Assembly: GCA_028279945.1 (NCBI GenBank)
Contig: JANQMT010000214.1
Location: 1-21,071 of the forward strand
Direction of reading: 5' to 3'
DNA: 21,071 bases
Origin: JAKSCF01 sp028279945
GTDB taxonomy: Bacteria; Bacillota; Clostridia; Peptostreptococcales; JAAYPU01
Both the position numbers and the translations under genes were made by a program. Of this stretch, positions 16,288-21,071 are shown in pieces (the stretch's first letter is position 1; every line of letters starts with the position of its first letter). A model generated the notes under the pieces. It did not search any database. It was not told the origin of the DNA and saw only the letters and a list, made by a program, of their open reading frames with translations.

Positions 16288-17031
16288 ATGCGCTTTATAA
16301 TTACAGAGGATTATGAAGTTTTAAGTAAAAAAGCTGCCGGAATTATTGCAGCTCAGGCTTTACAGAAAAACGATAGTACTTTAGGATTGGCTACAGGAGA
16401 TTCTGCTGTAGGTATTTATAAAAATTTAATAAAATTATATAACGATGGTTTTTTAGATTTTAGTAAAGTAAAGACAGTTAATCTAGATGAATATATAGGT
16501 ATGGATATGAATAATAAGCAATCATATGCTTATTACATGAAAAATAATCTTTTTAAAAACGTAAATATTGATATGGCCAATACTTATATACCAAATGGAT
16601 TGGTAGATGACTTAAATTTAGAATGTAAGAGCTATGAAAATCATATTGCTAATTTAGGCGGTATTGACTTACAACTTTTAGGAATAGGAAGTAATGGGCA
16701 TATAGGATTTAATGAACCGTCAGAAACTTTTAAAATGCATACTCATGTAGTTGAGCTTGATGAAAGAACAATAAAGGATAACTCAAGGTTTTTTAATAAC
16801 ATCCAAGAAGTTCCAAGAAAATCAATATCAATGGGAATAGGGACTATTATGAAAGCCAAAAAGATTTTATTGGTTGCAAGTGGAAAAAATAAAGCTGAAG
16901 CTCTATTGAATGCTTTTTACGGAGAAATAACGCCTAAAGTGCCTGCCTCCATTTTACAATTGCATCATGATGTGACGGTTATAGCGGATAAAGAGGCAGA
17001 AAAATTAATTTCTGAAAAAATTTCCAAATAA
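16288..17031 (+). CDS. nagB: Glucosamine-6-phosphate deaminase (NagB-like)
   Basis: NagB isomerises glucosamine 6-phosphate and releases ammonia, giving fructose 6-phosphate in the cytoplasm. The 247 residues match the short Firmicute form. LATGDSAVGIYKNL (34-47) binds phosphate, NLDEYIGM (65-72) holds the catalytic Asp67, and GIGSNGHIGFNEP (132-144) supplies His138 and Glu143. SRFF (166-169) and SGKNKAEAL (198-206) match the C-terminal substrate regions, with ILQLHHDVTVIAD near the end. Asn136 replaces the E. coli Asp141, as is common in Firmicutes. AAAAGGAGAG precedes the ATG. No nagA deacetylase is present, so the substrate is not supplied from GlcNAc here. A related 2-amino-2-deoxy sugar phosphate is possible. 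It is the last gene of the operon. Confidence 0.87.
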   Translation: MRFIITEDYEVLSKKAAGIIAAQALQKNDSTLGLATGDSAVGIYKNLIKLYNDGFLDFSKVKTVNLDEYIGMDMNNKQSYAYYMKNNLFKNVNIDMANTYIPNGLVDDLNLECKSYENHIANLGGIDLQLLGIGSNGHIGFNEPSETFKMHTHVVELDERTIKDNSRFFNNIQEVPRKSISMGIGTIMKAKKILLVASGKNKAEALLNAFYGEITPKVPASILQLHHDVTVIADKEAEKLISEKISK

Positions 17032-17057
17032 AATGTGAACGGATAAAAAATATGATA

Positions 17058-17087
17058 AACTAAAAACTAGCTATTAAATTTTTAGTT
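17058..17087. promoter_or_regulatory. Perfect 9-bp inverted repeat before the ROK regulator
   Basis: AACTAAAAA (17058-17066) and TTTTTAGTT (17079-17087) are perfectly complementary with a 12-base spacer. They lie just after a TATGAT box (17051-17056) and 18 bases before the regulator's ATG. There is no T-run after it, so an operator for autoregulation is as likely as a weak terminator for nagB. Confidence 0.45.
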
Positions 17088-17105
17088 AATGAAGAGTGTG
17101 ATTAA

Positions 17106-18257
17106 ATGAAAACCCAATTAAAAGTAAAAGAAATAAGAACGATAAATAAAATAAATATTATTAAGTCTATTATTAACAGCAAAAAGATTCTCAGAAGTGA
17201 ATTAGCGGATATAAATAATATAAGTCTTATGACCGTAAAGCATATAGTGGATGAGCTTATAGAAGATGAAGTCATAGTAGAAACCGTTCATGAAGCATCG
17301 GTTGGCAGAAAACCGAGATCTATTAGCATGCCAGAAAATTATGGAAACATAGTATGTGTCAATTTAACTTCAAAGAATTTTTTTAATTACATTATATATG
17401 ATATCTATGGAAAAATGGTTGAAAGACGTGATAAGGTAATAGATAATCAATATGATTATCTTACAAACTTAAAGATGATGATCACTCAACTTAAAAATGA
17501 TTTAGAGAAAACGGAAAAAATAACACTGGGAATAGGTATTTCTGTTCCTAGTGCTTACTATAAAGATAAAGATATTGTTAACCATGATTTGATAAGTGGA
17601 TTTAAAGATCTGCATCTCAAAAAAATATTTATGGATGAATTTAATATTAATAATATTAGAGTTACTCATGACGTATTTACAGCTGCAAGGGCTGAATATA
17701 ACACTTCAAAGGTGAAAGTAAACAGCCTATTTTACTTTTATATTGGAGATGGTATTGGGGGCGCTTTTATAGACAAAGGCAAACCTTGCAGAGGAGAAGA
17801 TCTGGTTGCAGGCGAAGTTGGGCAGATTATTGTGGATACGCCCAGTGGAGAAGAACTTTTAGAATCTGTTGCATCTATCCCCAATATCATAAAAGAAATT
17901 CAAAAAGGGAAGCCTGGTATTACATTTCTTGAAATTTTAAATAGGTACCATGAAAAGGATGAATATGTTTGTAAAGTAGTCAATAATGCTTTAGATCTTG
18001 TATCTAAAATACTGTATAACATTGTATGGACTCTAAATCCAAGTAAGATCATAATAGATAGCAGCTATAAAACATTTGCTAAGATAATAGCCGAATATAC
18101 TGAAAATAAATATTTGCAAACATTAAAAACGTTACCTATAAAGGCCTCTATGACTGTGAGACATTCAGAGTTAAATGATCATGATACGATGCATGGTTGC
18201 TTTGATATCGTTTTGGATAAATGGATAAACGAAATTTCATCAAGTAGAATAGATTAA
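17106..18257 (+). CDS. ROK-family (NagC/XylR-type) transcriptional repressor
   Basis: This 383-residue protein has an N-terminal winged helix (about 13-62: ILRSELADINNISLMTVKHIVDELIEDE) followed by VGRKP, the usual wing end of NagC/XylR proteins. A ROK ligand-binding domain follows. FYIGDGIGGAFID (211-223) is the sugar-binding/ATP-like glycine motif. The kinase Asp is kept in THDV (187-190), and the zinc motif is lost, with GEVGQ (236-240) in place of GEIGH. Such repressors release DNA on binding a sugar or sugar phosphate. It lies 74 bases after nagB, behind an inverted repeat, and probably senses an intermediate of the operon. Its 3' end overlaps the opposite-strand regulator gene by 4 bases. 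The ribosome site (GAAGAGTG) is weak. Confidence 0.86.
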   Translation: MKTQLKVKEIRTINKINIIKSIINSKKILRSELADINNISLMTVKHIVDELIEDEVIVETVHEASVGRKPRSISMPENYGNIVCVNLTSKNFFNYIIYDIYGKMVERRDKVIDNQYDYLTNLKMMITQLKNDLEKTEKITLGIGISVPSAYYKDKDIVNHDLISGFKDLHLKKIFMDEFNINNIRVTHDVFTAARAEYNTSKVKVNSLFYFYIGDGIGGAFIDKGKPCRGEDLVAGEVGQIIVDTPSGEELLESVASIPNIIKEIQKGKPGITFLEILNRYHEKDEYVCKVVNNALDLVSKILYNIVWTLNPSKIIIDSSYKTFAKIIAEYTENKYLQTLKTLPIKASMTVRHSELNDHDTMHGCFDIVLDKWINEISSSRID

Positions 18258-18859
18258 GATTTTCTGTCTTTATTCAACCATGCTATTTTAAATATCATAG
18301 CATCATTGAACTTTCTTATATCATATCCCGTAATTCTTAATATTTTGTCAAGGCGATATATTAGAGTGTTTCTATGAATATATAACTTTTGGGAAGCATC
18401 TGTAATGTTTAGATTGCATTGAAAGAAAATATCTATTGTGGAAATGATTTCATCATCTAGGAAATTAAAAAATTCTTCTGTAAAAATGGTATTCCTAAAA
18501 TAATCAAAAGGAATATTTTCAGAGGAACTGCTGATGATGTGAATTAAATAATCGTTGTAGGTTATAATGGGCTTTTGCATTTTTTGATAATATTTCATCA
18601 TATTAGTACATAAATCTCTGAGGGCATTTGCATCTGACGCAGCCTTAAAAGGGCATATCGTTATGGTAGAATCCTTATAACTATCTATCATTATATTTTC
18701 ACGAACATCAATAATAGAAGAAATAATGTTATCGGAAGTTAGAATGATTTTAAAATAGTTGTTCTCATATGAGATATCTGTGATAGATAAGGAATTTTCT
18801 ATGATATTTTTTGTTGTATCACTGTATTCAATATAAATATGTACATAATATTTATCCAA
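18254..18859 (-). CDS. Short PucR/CdaR-type HTH regulator
   Basis: This 201-residue protein ends in a PucR-type helix-turn-helix (about 145-194). Its motif NITDASQKLYIHRNTLIYRL continues into DKILRITGYDIRKF, which is the conserved HTH_30 pattern. The first 140 residues match no domain I can name and are much shorter than the usual GAF/V4R or CdaR sensor regions, so it may be a minimal or single-signal form. The start is TTG 18859, supported by AGGAGGA about 9 bases upstream. It follows the ATPase gene by 137 bases on the same strand, and pairing of such small regulators with MsmK/UgpC-type ATPase genes suggests a role in ATPase or carbohydrate control. The ends converge with the ROK regulator, overlapping at 18254-18257. 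Confidence 0.75.
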   Translation of the reverse strand: MDKYYVHIYIEYSDTTKNIIENSLSITDISYENNYFKIILTSDNIISSIIDVRENIMIDSYKDSTITICPFKAASDANALRDLCTNMMKYYQKMQKPIITYNDYLIHIISSSSENIPFDYFRNTIFTEEFFNFLDDEIISTIDIFFQCNLNITDASQKLYIHRNTLIYRLDKILRITGYDIRKFNDAMIFKIAWLNKDRKS

Positions 18860-18924
18860 AAGATAGTCCTCCTATTTATAAAACCAAATAATTTTCACAT
18901 AATTTCTTTTTAAAATGTTGATTG

Positions 18925-18965
18925 AATCCCTTATCTTCCAATTTTGATATGAGAGATAAGGGATT
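18925..18965. terminator. 12-bp perfect stem-loop after the ATPase gene
   Basis: AATCCCTTATCT (18925-18936) pairs perfectly with AGATAAGGGATT (18954-18965) around a 17-base loop. It lies 31 bases past the ATPase stop on the minus strand. No T-run follows on either strand, so it may be a weak terminator, an mRNA-protecting hairpin or an operator for the downstream regulator. Confidence 0.5.
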
Positions 18966-18996
18966 ATAGTTATTAACACAAAAATATAATCTCTAT

Positions 18997-20133
18997 TTAG
19001 AATAAGGTTTTCTCTGTATGGATATCAAATACATGTATTTTATTAATGTTCACTGCAAACTCTATATTTTCATTGAGTTGTACGGGTGCGGTTGATTTAA
19101 ATCTTGCCGTACATTGAGTACCATTGATATTAGTGTAGACATAAGTTTCAGATCCCATAAGCTCTATTACATTGACGCAACCGGTAAAATGTGAATAAGC
19201 GTCAGTATTTGCTTGTCTTTCTGTTAGATTGTCAGGTCTTATGCCTATTTTAACCGTTTTTCCTACATAACCCTTATCCCTTAATATATCTTGCTTTTCT
19301 TTGGGAAGGTTTAGTATGATAATGTTTTCTGCTTCTTTGTTGTCTTCGTTAATACTTTGAGTTTTTAGCTTTATAGTGCCATCAATGCTTTCTACAATAC
19401 CATCAAATATATTCATATGAGGACTACCAATAAAACTGGCAACAAAAACATTGTTAGGATTATCATAAGTCTCTTGTGGGGTATCTATTTGTTGGATTAC
19501 CCCGTCTTTCATAATAACAATTCTTGTACCCATAGTCATGGCTTCTACCTGATCATGGGTGACATATATAAAGGTAGTATTTAGTCTCTGATGAAGTTTG
19601 GAAATTTCAGTTCTCATTTGTACTCTTAGTTTAGCATCAAGATTTGAGAGAGGTTCATCCATTAAGAATACTTTAGGATTTCTTACGATTGCTCGACCAA
19701 GAGCGACTCTTTGTCTTTGTCCGCCGGAAAGCTGTTTTGGTTTCCTATTTAGCAAAGACTCGATTTCCAGTATTTTAGCTGCTGACCTGACTTTGTTATC
19801 GATTTCATCCTTTGGTGTTTTTCTGAGTTTTAAAGCAAAACCCATATTATCATATACTGTCATGTGAGGATAAAGAGCATAATTTTGAAATACCATTGCT
19901 ATATCTCTGTCTTTGGGAGATATGTCGTTAACTAAATCCTCACCTATATAAAGTTCTCCGGACGTAATTTCTTCAAGTCCGGCTATCATTCTAAGAGTAG
20001 TTGTTTTTCCGCAGCCTGATGGGCCTACTAAGACGATGAACTCTTTATCATCTATGTCCATATTGAAATCTTTTACAGCTTCATATCCATTATCGTAAAC
20101 TTTTTTAATTGATTTTAATTGTAAGTTAGCCAT
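18997..20133 (-). CDS. Carbohydrate ABC importer ATPase (UgpC/MsmK/MsmX type)
   Basis: This 378-residue ATPase powers CUT1 sugar importers from the cytoplasmic face. Walker A is GPSGCGKTT (37-45), Q-loop Gln83 (VFQNYALYPH), signature LSGGQ (135-139), Walker B VFLMDE (155-160) and switch His193 (VTHDQ). The C-terminal third is the MalK-like regulatory/TOBE-OB domain (IGIRPDNL, then GSETYVYTN). ATG 20133 is chosen because AAAGGAG precedes it by 9 bases and the family N-terminus starts there. The open frame upstream to 20850 is not coding; it runs across the copA promoter on the other strand. There is no ATPase gene beside the permeases, so this is their likely partner, although MsmX-like ATPases may be shared by several importers. 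Confidence 0.92.
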   Translation of the reverse strand: MANLQLKSIKKVYDNGYEAVKDFNMDIDDKEFIVLVGPSGCGKTTTLRMIAGLEEITSGELYIGEDLVNDISPKDRDIAMVFQNYALYPHMTVYDNMGFALKLRKTPKDEIDNKVRSAAKILEIESLLNRKPKQLSGGQRQRVALGRAIVRNPKVFLMDEPLSNLDAKLRVQMRTEISKLHQRLNTTFIYVTHDQVEAMTMGTRIVIMKDGVIQQIDTPQETYDNPNNVFVASFIGSPHMNIFDGIVESIDGTIKLKTQSINEDNKEAENIIILNLPKEKQDILRDKGYVGKTVKIGIRPDNLTERQANTDAYSHFTGCVNVIELMGSETYVYTNINGTQCTARFKSTAPVQLNENIEFAVNINKIHVFDIHTEKTLF

Positions 20134-20196
20134 GAAATACGCTCCTTTATTTTTATATCTTAATAACATTTTAAATATTGGAAAAATAAAAATCAA

Positions 20197-20212
20197 TTGT
20201 GAGAATTCACAA
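20197..20212. promoter_or_regulatory. TTGTGA-N4-TCACAA inverted repeat
   Basis: TTGTGA (20197-20202) and TCACAA (20207-20212) are perfect arms with a GAAT spacer, 63 bases upstream of the ATPase start. This is a plausible operator for the ATPase gene. It resembles a CRP half-site pair but has the wrong spacer (4, not 6) and no CRP is expected in this host. Confidence 0.45.
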
Positions 20213-20374
20213 ACATTTGTTGTAATAAATAACTCATTGGAATATATTAAGGAAAAAGAGATATTATTATTGAAAAGAAAAAGCATATCTTTAATTTGAG
20301 AGAATGTGATCAAGGCAGCTAAAAAATAAATGGATAAATTCATCCAAAAAGACAAAAATAACTCTATAACTAAA

Positions 20375-20407
20375 ACATTGATATGACACAGTATCAGGTG
20401 TTTTTTT
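20375..20407 (+). terminator. Terminator-like hairpin with no plus-strand gene before it
   Basis: ACATTGATA (20375-20383) pairs with TATCAGGTGT (20392-20401) allowing two G-U pairs and one bulged A, around an 8-base loop. Six further T's follow (20402-20407). The nearest gene upstream on this strand is none in the window, so it either insulates copA or ends a small RNA. Confidence 0.45.
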
Positions 20408-20491
20408 ATAAAAAAATTGTTCATAGTTGTTAAAAGACTGAATAAGGATTTAATAGTTAAACTTTTGGAAAAAAGAAGAAGACATATGAAG

Positions 20492-20520
20492 TTGACTTTT
20501 AGTATTTTATGAGTTAAAAT
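20492..20520 (+). promoter_or_regulatory. Promoter of copA
   Basis: TTGACT (20492-20497) and TAAAAT (20515-20520) are 17 bases apart, a near-consensus sigma-A promoter. The start is predicted near 20527, just before the operator. Confidence 0.7.
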
Positions 20521-20529
20521 AATAAAAAA

Positions 20530-20553
20530 ATACCCCCCTATGGGGGAGGGGTA
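20530..20553. promoter_or_regulatory. CsoR-type copper operator
   Basis: An imperfect palindrome runs ATACCCCCC-TA-T-GGGGG-A-GGGGTA. It matches the TACCC...GGGTA form bound by CsoR-family copper-sensing repressors. It lies at the transcription start and abuts the ribosome site AAGGAGG (20553-20559), so a bound repressor would block initiation and Cu(I) would relieve it. No csoR gene is in the window. Confidence 0.75.
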
Positions 20554-20566
20554 AGGAGGTCGAGTT

Positions 20567-21071
20567 ATGAAACAGTCTGTCAATATAAAAGGGATGACTT
20601 GCACTGCTTGTGCATCTGCTATAGAAAGATCCTTAGAAAAAGAAGAAGCAGTAAAAAGTGTAGCTGTTAATTTTGCAACAGAAAAAATGAATATAGAATA
20701 CGATGAAACCTTATTAGATAATGAGAAGATTGCAGAAAAAGTAGCGGCAGTCGGGTATGAAGCTGTGCTGCCGTCTAAGACAACTGAGATTGAGGATAAA
20801 AAAAGCAATACGGTTATGGAACATGTACGAGAGATGAAAAAAAGACTCATTTACTCGCTCATCTTTACAATTCCAGTTTTTTACATTGCTATGGGTCCTA
20901 TGATAGGCTTGCCCATACCCAATTTTCTTGCGGGAAAAGAAAATGTATTGATTATGGCATTGACCCAGATGTTTTTAACAATACCTGTCTTAATAATGGG
21001 CAGCGAGTTTTATAAAATCGGATTTAAAACCTTGTCCAAACTATCACCCAATATGGATTCATTGATAGCAG
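20567..21071 (+). CDS. copA: Copper-translocating P-type ATPase, 5' part
   Basis: The window ends after 168 codons, so only the N-terminus is present. Residues 1-70 are a heavy-metal-associated domain with GMTCTACA (9-16), whose CxxC (Cys12, Cys15) binds Cu(I). After a linker, the first helices of a P1B-type ATPase follow: LIYSLIFTIPVFYIAMGPMIG near residue 87, then a second helix around VLIMALTQMFLTIPVLIMG. The TM CPC motif and the DKTGT phosphorylation site lie beyond the window. AAGGAGG seven bases upstream and the CsoR-type operator agree with a copper exporter. Only one HMA domain comes before TM1. Export of Cu(I) is expected; zinc or cadmium is unlikely given the operator. Confidence 0.88.
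   Translation, partial: MKQSVNIKGMTCTACASAIERSLEKEEAVKSVAVNFATEKMNIEYDETLLDNEKIAEKVAAVGYEAVLPSKTTEIEDKKSNTVMEHVREMKKRLIYSLIFTIPVFYIAMGPMIGLPIPNFLAGKENVLIMALTQMFLTIPVLIMGSEFYKIGFKTLSKLSPNMDSLIA

Larger units (their letters stand above)
20134..20566. other. Intergenic region between the ATPase and copA
   Basis: A 433-base divergent, AT-rich region. It holds the inverted repeat at 20197-20212, a terminator-like hairpin at 20375-20407, and the copA promoter and operator. No gene was recognised; no consensus promoter for the ATPase gene could be picked out. Confidence 0.6.

Noticed and set aside
16693..16720. NagB with Asn136 where E. coli NagB has a catalytic Asp
   Set aside because: Asn at this place is common in short Firmicute NagB proteins that are active, so it is not a sign of lost function.
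20134..20850. Long N-terminal extension (about 239 residues) of the ABC ATPase reading frame
   Set aside because: The family N-terminus and a good ribosome site are at 20133. The extension is low-complexity Phe/Leu/Ser sequence and runs antisense through the copA promoter, operator and HMA domain.

Overview
The window is AT-rich, with strong AGGAGG-type ribosome sites, TTG/GTG starts, a CotA-like laccase and a CsoR-type copper operator. This points to a spore-forming low-GC Firmicute, most likely a clostridium. That placement is inferred from gene style only; there is no rRNA or other marker gene.

Layout. (1) 178-210: terminator of a gene outside the window. (2) 261-2307: a DUF255/YyaL-type thioredoxin-domain gene, broken exactly at its CxxC motif by 16 extra bases. 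(3) 2363-2650: a terminator, then a stretch of degenerate, hairpin-bearing repeats. (4) 2740-3987: a two-TM potassium-channel-like protein with a long N-terminal domain. (5) 4155-5690 (-): a CotA-type multicopper oxidase. (6) 5875-8223 (-): a DegT-family PLP aminotransferase followed by a Gfo/Idh/MocA dehydrogenase. (7) 8481-9380 (+): an AraC-type regulator. (8) 9701-17031 (+): a probable seven-gene operon of G1PDH-like metal dehydrogenase, ABC lipoprotein, two ABC permeases, class III aminotransferase, ROK sugar kinase and NagB-type deaminase. (9) 17106-18257 (+): a ROK-family repressor. (10) 18254-20133 (-): a PucR-HTH mini-regulator and the MsmK/UgpC-type ATPase that probably powers the importer. 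(11) 20492-21071 (+): promoter, CsoR-type operator and the 5' part of a copper P-type ATPase, cut by the window end.

How the genes may work together. The central 14 kb looks like one locus for import and processing of an amino sugar or aminocyclitol. It has two 'dehydrogenase + aminotransferase' pairs built from unrelated folds: Gfo/Idh with DegT, and G1PDH-like with class III. It also has a sugar kinase and an amino-sugar-phosphate deaminase, which makes three nitrogen-handling enzymes in all. The DegT protein resembles the scyllo-inosose/2-deoxy-scyllo-inosose/AHBA-type aminotransferases. DegT + Gfo/Idh + ROK kinase also recalls the kanosamine branch of AHBA biosynthesis, but importer and NagB favour catabolism. 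The substrate cannot be read from the sequence. This combination is the best candidate here for an undescribed pathway.
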